NCBI GenBank assembly: GCA_035512155.1
Contig: DATKEN010000014.1
Coordinates: 124,001 to 188,000, forward strand
Source of the DNA: JABCYV01 sp035512155
Lineage (GTDB): Bacteria; Acidobacteriota; Terriglobia; Terriglobales; Acidobacteriaceae
Length of the DNA: 64,000 nucleotides
Direction of reading: 5' to 3'
Of this stretch, positions 34,170 to 43,773 are shown in pieces. Each line of letters begins with the position of its first letter. Positions within the stretch are counted from its first letter, which is position 1. Under the pieces are notes generated by a model, which was given only the letters and a program-made list of their open reading frames with translations, was not told where the DNA came from and ran no database searches. The position numbers and the translations under genes are program-made.

Positions 34170-35261
34170 ATGGAGAAACCCGCGCTCTTTTACAATGCCA
34201 AGGTGAAGAGTTGGGACGTCATCGTCATTGGCGGTGGCATCATCGGGCTGTCGCTTTCGATCGCGCTGCGCAAGCGTGGGGCAAAGGTCCTGGTGGTGGA
34301 GCGCGGCGAACCCGGACAGGAAGCTTCGCACGCCGCCGCCGGGATGCTGGTTGAGTGTGGCATTGAGACTCCAGCCGTATTGCAACCGCTGGCCACCGCC
34401 AGCGCGCGCATGTATCCCGAATTCGTGCATGAGTTGCAGGATGAGTCCGGCATCAACGTTGATCTACGCGACCAGGGCACAATTCTGTTTCCTGCCGAAC
34501 ATCTCCAAGCTAGTCCCGGCTTGGCTGATATCGCACCTCCTCCTCTGGACGCACTCGAACCTGCGTTAGCCGATCCAGGAATTCCAGGAGTCTTCTTGCA
34601 AGAGCGCAGCGTAGATCCTCGGGCCCTTGGAACCGCCGCCCTCCGCACCGCCAGGCATCGTGACGTCGACATCTCCTCCGGTACGGAAGTGAAGGATGTG
34701 CTTCTGTCGAGTGAACGAGTCAGCGGAGTGCGCACCGAGAAGACCAGCTACGCTGCTACAGCGGTTGTCAATTGCGCCGGGGCATGGGCTGGGCAGATTC
34801 CGCCACACCGGTTCCCTACTCGTCCGGTAAAGGGACAGATGCTGTCGCTGGTAGCCGCGCCCCGCAATGTGCTGCGTCATGTAATCCGTGCACCGGAAGT
34901 CTACCTGGTTCCCCGTAGCGATGGACGCATCGTGATTGGCTCCACGCTCGAAGAAGCGGGGTACGACAAGCGCACCGATGTGGACACCATCCAGCGCTTG
35001 CACCACGCGGCGATCCGCATGGTGCCGGCTTTAAGTGAAGCACGCATGTTGGAGGGGTGGGCCGGCCTGCGTCCTGGAACTCCCGATGCGTTGCCCATCC
35101 TTGGCGCCACGGCAATTCCCGGATACTTTGTAGCCACGGGGCACTTCCGTGATGGAATCCTGCTGGCTCCGATCACGGCACACCTGATGGCGCAAGTGAT
35201 CACGGGCGTGAAACCCGAGTACGACATCTCAGCATTTTCACCCGCGCGATTCGCCAACTGA
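34170..35261 (+). CDS. Glycine oxidase (ThiO)-like FAD-dependent oxidoreductase
   Basis: This flavoprotein is about 363 residues from ATG 34170. The dinucleotide motif is WDVIVIGGGIIGLSLSIALR with the acidic end VLVVERGEPGQEASHAAAGML, a pattern typical of ThiO/DAO amine oxidases. Later segments are VVNCAGAWAGQIP, RPVKGQMLSLV, VYLVPRSDGRIVIGSTLEE and GLRPGTPDALPILG. ThiO oxidises glycine to iminoglycine for thiazole synthesis; no thi genes are nearby, so another amine substrate is possible. Confidence 0.88.
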   Translation: MEKPALFYNAKVKSWDVIVIGGGIIGLSLSIALRKRGAKVLVVERGEPGQEASHAAAGMLVECGIETPAVLQPLATASARMYPEFVHELQDESGINVDLRDQGTILFPAEHLQASPGLADIAPPPLDALEPALADPGIPGVFLQERSVDPRALGTAALRTARHRDVDISSGTEVKDVLLSSERVSGVRTEKTSYAATAVVNCAGAWAGQIPPHRFPTRPVKGQMLSLVAAPRNVLRHVIRAPEVYLVPRSDGRIVIGSTLEEAGYDKRTDVDTIQRLHHAAIRMVPALSEARMLEGWAGLRPGTPDALPILGATAIPGYFVATGHFRDGILLAPITAHLMAQVITGVKPEYDISAFSPARFAN

Positions 35262-35356
35262 GGACCACGCGAGCAATCTCAAGCCTTTCGCCTCAGGTAT
35301 ACTTAATCGTTTTAGATGCACAACTAAATCGCCCTTGCGAGAAAGCGACAAAATTT

Positions 35357-36730
35357 ATGGCCTCCCCTGCAGTGAGTTATGCCCGTGGCAACCAGCAGCG
35401 GTTCCTCAACGAGCTGAAAGATCTTCTCCGCATTCCTAGTGTCAGTACTCTGCAGGAACATAAGTCTGACGTGCAGAAAGCGGCCGAATTCGTGGCCAAT
35501 GAGCTGCGCCGCATTGGTTTGGAGCACGTCGAGATCATTCCGACCAAGGGCCATCCGCTGATCTATGCCGACTGGCTGCATGCTGCCGGCAAACCGACGG
35601 TGCTTTGCTACGCGCATTACGACGTCCAGCCGCCCGACCCGCTCAATGAATGGATATCCCCTCCTTTTGAGCCTACCGAACGCAATAACAACCTTTATGC
35701 TCGGGGCGCGGTCGACGACAAGGGCCAGCTCTGGATGGAGATCAAGGCCATCGAGGCCTTGATGAAAGGCCATAACGGTGCGCTGCCGCTGAATGTGAAG
35801 TTCATCATTGAAGGCGAAGAAGAAGTCGGCGGCGAATCGATCGCGGAATATGTTCGCAAGGAAAAAGCCAAGCTGAAAGCGGATTTTGCGCTGGTTTGCG
35901 ACACGGAACTCTTTGCGCCTGACCTTCCCACGCTGTGCGTTGGATTGCGCGGCCTGGTGTATACGGAGATTGAAGCGGTCGGCGCCAAGACCGATTTGCA
36001 TTCCGGCATGTATGGGGGCGCAGCCCCGAATCCTTTTTTTGCTCTGATCGAGATCATCAGCAATCTCAAAGACGCGAAGGGACACATCCTGATCCCCGGC
36101 TTCTACAAGGGCGTGAAGGCGCCAAGCAAAGACGAACTGAAAGCGTGGAAGCGGCTGCCCTTCAACGAAGAGCACTATCGCAAGACGGAAGTCGGTTCGA
36201 CGGTATTGACTGGCGAGCCCGGGTTTTCGGTTCTCTATCGCACCTGGGCGCGACCGACGTTGGAAGTCCACGGCATGCCCGGCGGATTCACCGCCCCAGG
36301 CGCAAAGACCGTGATTCCCGCGCGTGCCTCAGCCAAAGTTTCCATGCGCCTGGTGCCCAATCAGGACCCGGACGACGTGCTGAAGAAATACAGGAACTAC
36401 GTAAAAAAAATCACGCCGAAAGGCATTCAGACCAGTATTAAAGTTTGGAGCAAAGGGCCGGCCTGCGTTGTTGGCACAGATAACAAATACGTCAAGGCGT
36501 CGACCGAGGCCATGCACGATGTGTTCAAGAAAGACACGGTGTTCATCCGCTCCGGCGGTTCCATTCCAATCGTGACCGATTTCCAGGACGTCCTGAAAAT
36601 CCCCAGCGTGATGATGGGCTTTGGACTGCCGGATGACAACTTGCACGCTCCCAATGAGAAGTTCCACATCCCAAACTTCTATCGCGGGATCGAATCGATT
36701 TGCCTGTTTTTTGAGAAGTTGGGTGGGTAG
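35357..36730 (+). CDS. M20-family metallopeptidase (dipeptidase type)
   Basis: This 457-residue cytosolic zinc peptidase shows the M20 pattern: VLCYAHYDVQPPDPLNEW (zinc His and Asp), YARGAVDDKGQLWMEI (bridging Asp), FIIEGEEEVGGES (catalytic Glu and zinc Glu) and LVCDTELFAPDLPT. A lid domain follows (IEAVGAKTDLHSGMYGGAAP). The last zinc ligand is in GLPDDNLHAPNEKFH. The length fits CNDP-like dipeptidases. The gene stands alone. Confidence 0.95.
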   Translation: MASPAVSYARGNQQRFLNELKDLLRIPSVSTLQEHKSDVQKAAEFVANELRRIGLEHVEIIPTKGHPLIYADWLHAAGKPTVLCYAHYDVQPPDPLNEWISPPFEPTERNNNLYARGAVDDKGQLWMEIKAIEALMKGHNGALPLNVKFIIEGEEEVGGESIAEYVRKEKAKLKADFALVCDTELFAPDLPTLCVGLRGLVYTEIEAVGAKTDLHSGMYGGAAPNPFFALIEIISNLKDAKGHILIPGFYKGVKAPSKDELKAWKRLPFNEEHYRKTEVGSTVLTGEPGFSVLYRTWARPTLEVHGMPGGFTAPGAKTVIPARASAKVSMRLVPNQDPDDVLKKYRNYVKKITPKGIQTSIKVWSKGPACVVGTDNKYVKASTEAMHDVFKKDTVFIRSGGSIPIVTDFQDVLKIPSVMMGFGLPDDNLHAPNEKFHIPNFYRGIESICLFFEKLGG

Positions 36731-36848
36731 CGGCTCACAGAATCGTGTGGGGACGGGCGCCCTCGCCCGTCCTGACGAGCAAAGCTCGGCGAAGGTCCTC
36801 TGACAGGGCGCTTAAGTCGGTGCGTACTTCACGTGATAAAATCGCCCC

Positions 36849-37064
36849 GTGAAATCAAAGCGCAAGTTCACTGTCGTCATTGAACGTGACGAGGAAGGCT
36901 ACTACGTCGCCACGGTTCCCGGACTGCGCGGCTGCCACACTCAAGCAAAAAACCTGGACACGCTCATGAAGCGCGCACGCGAAGTGATCGAGCTGTGCTT
37001 AGAAAATGATGACAAGGAGATCGGTTCTCTCGAACTCGTAGGCATTCAGCAGATTTCCGTATGA
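36849..37064 (+). CDS. hicB: HicB-family antitoxin
   Basis: This 71-residue protein, with GTG start, has the HicB fold: KFTVVIERDEEGYYVATVPG, LRGCHTQAKNLDTLMKRARE. HicB blocks HicA and represses the operon. Here the antitoxin gene is upstream of the toxin, the reverse of the classic E. coli order. TAAAAT (36837-36842) ends 6 nt before the start and no ribosome site is seen, so it may be leaderless. The segment before it has a GACGGGCGCCCTCGCCCGTC hairpin. Confidence 0.9.
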   Translation: MKSKRKFTVVIERDEEGYYVATVPGLRGCHTQAKNLDTLMKRAREVIELCLENDDKEIGSLELVGIQQISV

Positions 37065-37285
37065 CGCGGCTTCCCCGGCTGAAGGGCAAGGAAGTCGTCC
37101 GAATCCTCGAAAGAATCGGCTTTCAACTAGTTCGAACCCGCGGCAGTCACGTTTTCCTCAGGCACGCGGACGGAAGGGTCACAACTGTACCGGTGCACTC
37201 CGGCGAGACAATTGGTCCCGGTCTTCTTCGGTCCATCCTTCGCGATGCCGAATTGTCTGTCGAGGACTTGTTGGAACATCTCTGA
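37061..37285 (+). CDS. hicA: HicA-family toxin (mRNA interferase)
   Basis: This 74-residue protein overlaps hicB by 4 bp (ATGA), which implies translational coupling. It has the HicA dsRBD-like fold with LKGKEVVRILERIGFQLVRT and the catalytic His in RGSHVFLRHADGR, ending GLLRSILRDAELSVEDLLE. HicA cleaves mRNA independent of ribosomes. All key residues are present, so the pair looks active, in contrast to the decayed vapBC at 25.3 kb. Confidence 0.92.
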   Translation: MTRLPRLKGKEVVRILERIGFQLVRTRGSHVFLRHADGRVTTVPVHSGETIGPGLLRSILRDAELSVEDLLEHL

Positions 37286-37693
37286 GTCGTTGCCTTCGGT
37301 CGCCTCTTGCGGTAGAGTTACCTTGCTCTCGCGGTTCTCCCTTCCTTCTTCTTCCCACGCTAGTTTTCCAAGCATTTGCTGCATTGTGTGTGCAAAATGA
37401 AGCGGTATCGCGAACGGGCATACAATATATGGTGTTTTCGTGCTTGACCCGGGCAGGATTTCGCCTTTACAGTAGCTCTAATTTGTGTCTGCTGTGTCCA
37501 GCCTGGGGATCATCTTTATGGCATCGAACCGTGGAGGAACCTGGTTGGTAAATGCGAACGAAACGCAAGATCCCCGTTCGACTCGCTGCGCTCGCTCAGG
37601 GCAGGCTCTCGACTTCGTATTCCAATTCGCCAGCGAACTGAAATGTTTCGCTCGGGATGACAACGTTAGCAATGTGACCCTAAGGAGTAGCCG
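37286..37693. other. hicA-smc intergenic region
   Basis: These 408 bp contain no convincing gene. A dispersed repeat fragment (GTTCGACTCGCTGCGCTCGC ... CTCGACTTCG, about 37577-37617) and a possible promoter TTGACC (37444-37449), 18 bp, TACAGT (37468-37473) are seen, which may serve smc. Confidence 0.45.
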
Positions 37694-40600
37694 TTGCTCA
37701 AACTGAAAAAACTGCACGTTCTCGGATTCAAGTCTTTCTGCGACCGCACCGAACTCAAATTTCAGGGCGACGGAATCGCCGCCATCATCGGGCCCAACGG
37801 TTGCGGAAAGTCGAATATTGCCGACGCTATTTCCTGGGTGCTGGGTGAGCAATCGGCCAAGACCTTACGCGGCTCTCGCATGGAGGACGTCATCTTTGCA
37901 GGCACTCGTGACCGCAAGCCGACTGGCATGGCGGAAGTGTCGCTCACGCTAATTGACCCCGAGGTTTATGGTGGTCCTGACGCCAACGAGCCCACAGAAA
38001 TCGAGATTCAGGATGACATGCCCGAGGATGGCGGCGACTGGGACGAAGCCGAAGTCCGAAGTCGCGCCGCCGAAGAGACTGAGCGGCTCACCGAAGAGGC
38101 ACAACCGGGAAGAGCAGAGGAAATTGAGATGCACAGGGCCGGCGGAAACGCCCTGTCCGAAGTCGATCCGGATGACGAGCCGATATTTGCTGTGTTCGTG
38201 AACCCGAATCCTCCGGTGAGGCTGGCTTCGCCTGCAATGAGCGCCAAGAATGGGCCGAACGTCGTTCTCAAGATTCGTCGGCGCAAATTCAATCAGCAGC
38301 AATTCCGGGCGGGAGAAATCGTGGTCACGCGGCGCTTGTTCCGTTCCGGGGACAGCGAATACTTACTTAACGGCAAAGTGTGCCGCCTGCGCGATATTCA
38401 GGAATTGTTTATGGGCACCGGCCTGGGCCCCGAGTCCTATGCTCTGATCGAGCAAGGACGAATTGGACAGATTCTCAGCAGCCGTCCCACCGATCGGCGG
38501 GCCATCATCGAAGAGGCGGCGGGCATCACCAAATTCAAAACCAAGAAACGGCTTGCCGAAGCTCGCCTGGAAGATGCCAAGCAGAACCTGGCGCGGGTGA
38601 ACGACATTTTTGAAGAAGTCACGCGCCAGATGAATTCGCTGAAGCGGCAGGCGTCGAAGGCGGAGCGCTATGCCAGGCTGCGGGAAGAAATGCGAGCCAA
38701 GCTCCGTTTGGTCTTGGCCAGTAAGTTCGCTCAACTGGATCAGGAAGGCGCAGCGCTGGACGCGCAGATCATCGCTATTTCCGAGCAGATGAGGCAGCAA
38801 GCTGGCTGCATCCAGCAACTCGAGGCGGAGCATGGCGACCGCACCCAGCGGGGCTACTCGATTGAGACCGAGCTGCGGGAGAACCGTGAACGTCTGAGTC
38901 AGATCAAGCTGGAGTCAGACCGGGCCCACGCTCAGCGCCGACATAATGAAGAGCGCTGCGCGGAACTGATGGTACGTTCGGCCTCGTCCGAAGCCGAGCT
39001 ACAACAGGCTAGAAATCGGCTTACCACGCTGGAGGCGGAGCGCGATTCCAATCGCCGAGTGCTGGATTCCGCCGCCGCCGATGTAGCCACTGCACAACAG
39101 GAGTTGGCGAGGTGCCAGCAGGAGGCGGTGGCCGCAGCCAATGCTCTGGTGGATCTGGAGCATCAGCAGGAGGAGTCGCGCCTGGCCATTATGGAAGTAG
39201 TGGCAGGCGGATCGAACTTGCGCAACCAGATCACTCAGTCGGAGGAACGCCTGGCAGCCGTCGAGCGCGAAGCCCAGCGTCTGCAAGTGGAGTTATCCAA
39301 CGCGAACTCTCAAGTGGAAGCGTTCGGTGGCCAGCGCGGGCAGTACGCTTTGGAGTTTGAAACCATATCGCAGCGCGTTGCTGGTTTGAGTGAAGAGATT
39401 GTCCACGGCAGGCAAGCGTTGCAGGACAAGCGTCATGAGGAAGGCGAAGCTAAGAACCGCTTAGACGGTTTGCGCGCCGAGTACGCGACAGCGATCGGCA
39501 AGAGGAGCTCACTGGAAGCGGTAATCGCTGAGCATGGATATTCGACGGAATCGGTTCGCCGTCTGTTTCAATCGGGAGTGATGCAAGGCGGACTGGCTCC
39601 GGCTGGCGTTCTGGCCGATTTTCTGGAAGTCGAGCCGCGGTACGAGGGCGTGGTCGAAGATTTCCTGCGCGACGAACTGAACTATGTCGTGGTCAAGTCC
39701 TGGGATGCTGCCGACGAAGGCTTGCGCCTGCTCCGCACGGATGTGGACGGTCGCGCCACTTTTCTAGTCCATCCTGAGGATTCGCAAGCCAAGTTCTCGT
39801 TTGCGGTGGATGAGAACGCGCGTAACGCGTCCGCTGGGGAGTCCATCGTTCCGCTCAAGCATGCGATTCGAGTGCTGAATGGGTTTGGGAGGTCGCTGGA
39901 AGTTATTCTGCCTAAGCTGCGCGACGGTTACATCGTGCCTGATCCTGCGTCGGCGCGGGACCTCGCGCTGGAGAACCCTGACGCGTTCTTCCTTTCGCAA
40001 TCTGGCGAGTGCTTTCACAACGTAACCGTGACGGGCGGTAAGCAGAGGGCCGAAGGCCCGCTCTCCATGAAGCGAGAGTTGCGCGATGTGATTCGCTTGC
40101 TGGTCGGACTGGAAGAAGCCCTGCGGCACGAAGAAATGCGAGTGCTGACTTTAGGACGCGAAATCAAGGACCTCAATTCCCTGCTCGACCGGCTCGAAGG
40201 GGAAAAGCGCGAGTCTGAAAAGCAGGCAATGACCTCAGGCCACTTATTACATCAAGTCGATTCTGAGATGACCCGCGTAAGCGAGCGCTTGAAAACGTGC
40301 GACCAAGAACTTCAGCGACTTTCCGCTGAACGTGCCGAGCAGCAAGGATTGATCGGAGAGCGCTACGCTGAAATGTCGGCACTCCAGGAAAAACAGCTCA
40401 AACTGGAACAGGCAGCAGCCGCGGCTCATCAACAGCTAGACAGTCTCCGGGAGCGACGTGACCAGGCTGCGCAGAATGCCAGCCAGCATCTGGCACGGGC
40501 AGCGACACTCGAAGAACGCCATCGAGCCGCGGTGGCCGTGCTGCAACGGATCGAAGCGCTGGTTGCCGAACTCAGTGAGCGAGCGGCTTCCCTCGGTATG

Positions 40601-41605
40601 CAGATTGAATCCTCGGTTGCAGAGAAGCTGCAGCGTGAGGCTGAGAACCAGCAGATTGCCGGCCTACTGGTCGATCTCGAAGCTGAACGCAATGCCAGCG
40701 AAGCCCGCGACGGCCTGCTGCAATTCGAATCGGAACAAGTACGCGCTCGCATAACAGAAATTGACGAAGCCCTGCGGCATGCGCGGCAGTTACTTGATCA
40801 AGCCCGCGACCGCCGCGCAGAACTCTCGGCGGCTGCGGCGAAGCTGCAATCCGACGCTCAATACATGGCTGAGACCTGCCTAAATGAGCTTGGGGTGCAG
40901 CGGCAGGAATTGCTGGCGGATAGCACCATCCCGATCGCCATCGGTGAACAGCTAATAGTTGAGGATAAGATCTACCACGAAATGCGGACCCGACTCGAGG
41001 CCATGGGCCCGGTCAACATGATGGCACTGGAGGAATACAAGGAAACCTCTGAGCGCCATGCTTTTCTCGATATCCAGAAGAAAGACCTGCTTGATTCCAT
41101 TGAGAATACCCAGGCTACCATCAAGGAGATCGACACCTTCTCGCGCCAGAAGTTCGAGGAAGCATTCCACAAGATCAATGAGAATTTTCAGTCAACATTT
41201 CGCAAGCTTTTCGGCGGTGGCAGCGCTTTTATGCGCCTTACGGATGAGGATAACAGCGCCGAGAGCGGAATCGACGTGGTGGCTTCTCCTCCGGGCAAGA
41301 AACTACAAAACGTCTTGCTGCTTTCAGGAGGCGAAAAGGCCTTGACGGCTCTGGCCTTGCTGGTGGCCATTTTCCAATATCAGCCCAGCCCATTTTGCAT
41401 CCTCGACGAGGTGGACGCCCCGCTCGACGAAGCTAACATTGGCCGCTTCACGGAATTGGTGAAAGAAATGAGCGTACAGACCCAATTCGTTCTCATCACC
41501 CACAGCAAAAAGACGATGAGCATCGCGCCGGTGCTTTACGGCGTCACCATGCAGGAGCCGGGCGTCTCGAAACTAGTGTCCGTACGTTTTGGGGCAACGG
41601 CTTAG
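37694..41605 (+). CDS. smc: Chromosome segregation ATPase SMC
   Basis: This 1303-residue protein begins with TTG 37694, 6 nt after AAGGAG. The N-head has Walker A GPNGCGKSN (about 33-41) and the R-loop EQSAKTLRGSRMEDVIFAG. Long coiled coils surround a hinge at about 615-745 (SVRRLFQSGVMQGGLAPAGV). The C-head has signature LLLSGGEKALTALAL (about 1208-1222) and Walker B FCILDEVDAPLDEAN. It is about 110-120 residues longer than usual because of an acidic insert at about 90-205 (PTEIEIQDDMPEDGGDWDEA) between LTLIDPE and IVVTRRLFRSGDSEYL. It compacts and segregates chromosomes with ScpA and ScpB, which are not here. Confidence 0.98.
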   Translation: MLKLKKLHVLGFKSFCDRTELKFQGDGIAAIIGPNGCGKSNIADAISWVLGEQSAKTLRGSRMEDVIFAGTRDRKPTGMAEVSLTLIDPEVYGGPDANEPTEIEIQDDMPEDGGDWDEAEVRSRAAEETERLTEEAQPGRAEEIEMHRAGGNALSEVDPDDEPIFAVFVNPNPPVRLASPAMSAKNGPNVVLKIRRRKFNQQQFRAGEIVVTRRLFRSGDSEYLLNGKVCRLRDIQELFMGTGLGPESYALIEQGRIGQILSSRPTDRRAIIEEAAGITKFKTKKRLAEARLEDAKQNLARVNDIFEEVTRQMNSLKRQASKAERYARLREEMRAKLRLVLASKFAQLDQEGAALDAQIIAISEQMRQQAGCIQQLEAEHGDRTQRGYSIETELRENRERLSQIKLESDRAHAQRRHNEERCAELMVRSASSEAELQQARNRLTTLEAERDSNRRVLDSAAADVATAQQELARCQQEAVAAANALVDLEHQQEESRLAIMEVVAGGSNLRNQITQSEERLAAVEREAQRLQVELSNANSQVEAFGGQRGQYALEFETISQRVAGLSEEIVHGRQALQDKRHEEGEAKNRLDGLRAEYATAIGKRSSLEAVIAEHGYSTESVRRLFQSGVMQGGLAPAGVLADFLEVEPRYEGVVEDFLRDELNYVVVKSWDAADEGLRLLRTDVDGRATFLVHPEDSQAKFSFAVDENARNASAGESIVPLKHAIRVLNGFGRSLEVILPKLRDGYIVPDPASARDLALENPDAFFLSQSGECFHNVTVTGGKQRAEGPLSMKRELRDVIRLLVGLEEALRHEEMRVLTLGREIKDLNSLLDRLEGEKRESEKQAMTSGHLLHQVDSEMTRVSERLKTCDQELQRLSAERAEQQGLIGERYAEMSALQEKQLKLEQAAAAAHQQLDSLRERRDQAAQNASQHLARAATLEERHRAAVAVLQRIEALVAELSERAASLGMQIESSVAEKLQREAENQQIAGLLVDLEAERNASEARDGLLQFESEQVRARITEIDEALRHARQLLDQARDRRAELSAAAAKLQSDAQYMAETCLNELGVQRQELLADSTIPIAIGEQLIVEDKIYHEMRTRLEAMGPVNMMALEEYKETSERHAFLDIQKKDLLDSIENTQATIKEIDTFSRQKFEEAFHKINENFQSTFRKLFGGGSAFMRLTDEDNSAESGIDVVASPPGKKLQNVLLLSGGEKALTALALLVAIFQYQPSPFCILDEVDAPLDEANIGRFTELVKEMSVQTQFVLITHSKKTMSIAPVLYGVTMQEPGVSKLVSVRFGATA

Positions 41606-41799
41606 GAATCCGCAGGACGCGTGCGCGACATGGCTCCCGGATTTCTTGCGCCCTTTGAACGGTCCTGTTGTCCTCAGTTTTTCCACAAACAGGGTACACG
41701 GAACTCCTTGCCAATCAAGCGATCCACTGACCTTTAGAACTGTCAATGTTTTTGCAAGTGATGGCAGCTCGGGCTCGCATCTCGTCCTGACTTAAACCG

Positions 41800-41827
41800 T
41801 TGACAAATATTTCTGAAAGGCTAGAAT
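41800..41827 (+). promoter_or_regulatory. Promoter of purC
   Basis: TTGACA (41800-41805), a 16-bp spacer and TAGAAT (41822-41827) make a good sigma-70-type promoter. The expected start leaves a leader of about 20 nt before the purC ATG, without a visible Shine-Dalgarno sequence. Confidence 0.7.
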
Positions 41828-41855
41828 ACGCGACGCTTTCCATCTGTAAAATTTC

Positions 41856-42770
41856 ATGATGAACTCTGATCTCCTCGATTCTGTCCTCTTGCAAACCGAC
41901 TTTCCGCAACTGGAACTTTACGCCAGCGGCAAAGTGCGTGATGTGTACCGCTTGGACAACGACCGGCTGCTATTCGTCGCCACCGATCGCATTTCCGCGT
42001 TCGACTACGTGCTGGCCACTGGCATCCCACTCAAGGGCAAGGTTTTGACCCAGATTTCTCTCTTCTGGTTCGACTTTCTGTGCGATGTGGTGCCCAATCA
42101 TTTAATCACTGCCGACGTCGAGCGCTACCCAGCGTCTCTGCTCGAGCACGCCGATCTAGTGCGTGGCCGTTCGATGCTGGTAACCCGGGCCGATATGGTG
42201 CCGGTTGAGTGCGTGGTTCGAGGCTATATCTCAGGATCAGCATGGAAAGAATACAATGCGACTGGCGCCGTGTGCGGCATTCGGCTTCCGGCCGGACTGA
42301 AGGAATCAGACCGGCTGCCCGAGCCAATTTTCACTCCTGCCACCAAGGCAACTAGCGGACACGACGAGAACATTCAGTTTGCCGAAATGACACGGATCGT
42401 AGGCCCAGAGTTGAGCAATCAACTGCGCGATATCAGTTTGACGATATATACAAAAGCTGCCGAATACGCTCGGCAAAAAGGCATCATCATTGCCGACACG
42501 AAGTTTGAATTCGGGAGAACGGCGAAGGGCCTCACGTTGGCTGATGAGGTGCTAACTCCGGATTCTTCTCGCTTCTGGCCGGCAGACAAGTATCAATCGG
42601 GCCGAGCGCAGAGTTCATTCGACAAGCAATACGTTCGTGACTACCTGGAGGAAATTCGTTGGAATAAGCAGCCGCCGGCTCCGTCCCTCCCCGCGGAGGT
42701 GGCACGCCGGACCAGCGAAAAATATCTCGAGGCGTACCGTCAGCTCACGGGACGCGACTTGGATGTGTAA
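41856..42770 (+). CDS. purC: SAICAR synthase PurC
   Basis: This 304-residue enzyme joins CAIR and aspartate with ATP in purine synthesis. Motifs are LYASGKVRDVYRLDNDRLLF (nucleotide loop), ATDRISAFDYVLATGIPLKG, PVECVVRGYISGSAWKEY and IIADTKFEFGRTAKG, with the late EVLTPDSSRFWP. The length fits the longer, eukaryote- or Thermotoga-like form. No other pur gene is adjacent; cvpA follows by 24 bp, a combination known from other genomes. Confidence 0.98.
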   Translation: MMNSDLLDSVLLQTDFPQLELYASGKVRDVYRLDNDRLLFVATDRISAFDYVLATGIPLKGKVLTQISLFWFDFLCDVVPNHLITADVERYPASLLEHADLVRGRSMLVTRADMVPVECVVRGYISGSAWKEYNATGAVCGIRLPAGLKESDRLPEPIFTPATKATSGHDENIQFAEMTRIVGPELSNQLRDISLTIYTKAAEYARQKGIIIADTKFEFGRTAKGLTLADEVLTPDSSRFWPADKYQSGRAQSSFDKQYVRDYLEEIRWNKQPPAPSLPAEVARRTSEKYLEAYRQLTGRDLDV

Positions 42771-42794
42771 CGGGGGCGTCCGCGGGAGAGAACC

Positions 42795-43349
42795 GTGAGC
42801 TTCGCGGACTGGATCATTCTCATTGTGGTCGCGGCTTCAGCTGCCGAGGCGACCAGATCAGGTTTTTTTCAGGAGGCTTTCCACTTGGCGGGCTTGGTGG
42901 TCGGGTATCTGCTGGCGGCTTGGAAGTACCACGTACTGGCGGAATCGCTTGCGAGCCATCTCAAGTCGTCGCGAGCAGCTGAGATTGTCGCGTTCCTGGC
43001 AATCTTCGTTGGTGTCCTGATCGTCGCAGGCTTAGCCGGACGGATTGCACGTTGGGCCATGAAAGAGTCCGGATTGAGCATTCTGGATCGCATCTTCGGG
43101 GCTGTGATTGGCATGTTGAAAGGCGGACTGGTGGTAGCTGTGGTGCTGATGAGTATGACGGCGTTCACGCCCACGTCAAAGTGGCTGGAGAACTCACAGT
43201 TGGCGCCGTATTTCTTGGTGCTGGGACGGGCCGCGATCTGGGTAGCACCCGCAGAATTGCGCACGCGCTTTTACCAGGGACTGGATTTGTTGCATCAGCA
43301 GCACGTACCCGGCCAGACGGGCACTGGAAGCAGCGCCCCGGGCAGGTAG
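42795..43349 (+). CDS. CvpA-family membrane protein
   Basis: This 184-residue protein has four hydrophobic segments and the CvpA pattern: SFADWIILIVVAASAAEATR, GFFQEAFHLAGLVVGYLLA, IVAFLAIFVGVLIVAGLAG and DRIFGAVIGMLKGGLVVAVV. E. coli CvpA was linked to colicin V export and envelope homeostasis; the molecular role is not settled. The start is GTG 42795 with a GGGAGAG site. It is likely cotranscribed with purC. Confidence 0.85.
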   Translation: MSFADWIILIVVAASAAEATRSGFFQEAFHLAGLVVGYLLAAWKYHVLAESLASHLKSSRAAEIVAFLAIFVGVLIVAGLAGRIARWAMKESGLSILDRIFGAVIGMLKGGLVVAVVLMSMTAFTPTSKWLENSQLAPYFLVLGRAAIWVAPAELRTRFYQGLDLLHQQHVPGQTGTGSSAPGR

Positions 43350-43415
43350 AAACGCAGTCTGCGCGACTAACAACTTTTAAGCAGCTTTTCACGAGGAAAA
43401 AGAAAGAGAGACGCC

Positions 43416-43694
43416 GTGAGAGATCAGCTGGAAGCCCTTATTATGCAGATGTACAAAAGCAACATTCTGTATTCCGAGGCCGTGCGTGAATTCAAGAAGC
43501 GGTTCATCTTGACGGTGCTCCAGGAAAATAAGGGAAATCAGTGCCGCTCCGCTCGCCAACTTGGAATGCACCGCAATACGCTGAGCCGCACGATTTCAGA
43601 ACTCAAGATAGATGTGCGGCAGCTCCGCGACGGAATCAAGCGTCCGCCACGCAGCGCCCGTCCGGCTGCCTATGAGAAAAAGGCAGCCCGCTAA
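43416..43694 (+). CDS. Fis-type helix-turn-helix protein
   Basis: This 92-residue protein, with GTG start after AGAGAG, ends in a Fis-like HTH: FILTVLQENKGNQCRSARQL followed by GMHRNTLSRTISEL, as in the C-terminal domain of NtrC proteins and in Fis. The N-terminal part (QLEALIMQMYKSNILYSEAV) is helical and may dimerise. A basic tail KRPPRSARPAAYEKKAAR could add DNA contacts. It lies 66 bp after cvpA and probably belongs to the purC-cvpA transcript. Confidence 0.85.
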   Translation: MRDQLEALIMQMYKSNILYSEAVREFKKRFILTVLQENKGNQCRSARQLGMHRNTLSRTISELKIDVRQLRDGIKRPPRSARPAAYEKKAAR

Positions 43695-43727
43695 CCAGCG
43701 GAATTACAAGTTTGATCGCAAAAACCG

Positions 43728-43751
43728 AAGGCAGCCCCGAAGGACTGCCTT
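43728..43751 (-). terminator. Hairpin between convergent genes
   Basis: AAGGCAG (43728-43734) and CTGCCTT (43745-43751) pair around a 10-nt loop. Read on the minus strand the hairpin is followed by CGGTTTTT, so it mainly ends the minus-strand TPR gene; it could also slow transcription from the Fis-type gene. Confidence 0.7.
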
Positions 43752-43773
43752 AATTACCTGACCCCCGCCGATC

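Noticed and set aside
35324..36271. Long minus-strand open frame of 315 residues
   Set aside because: It is a shadow of the M20 peptidase gene, which has clear catalytic motifs; the minus frame has no family features.
36739..36780. Terminator after the M20 peptidase
   Set aside because: The GACGGGCGCCCTCGCCCGTC hairpin has no T-run and related sequences occur at 22.7 and 23.3 kb, so it is more likely a dispersed repeat.
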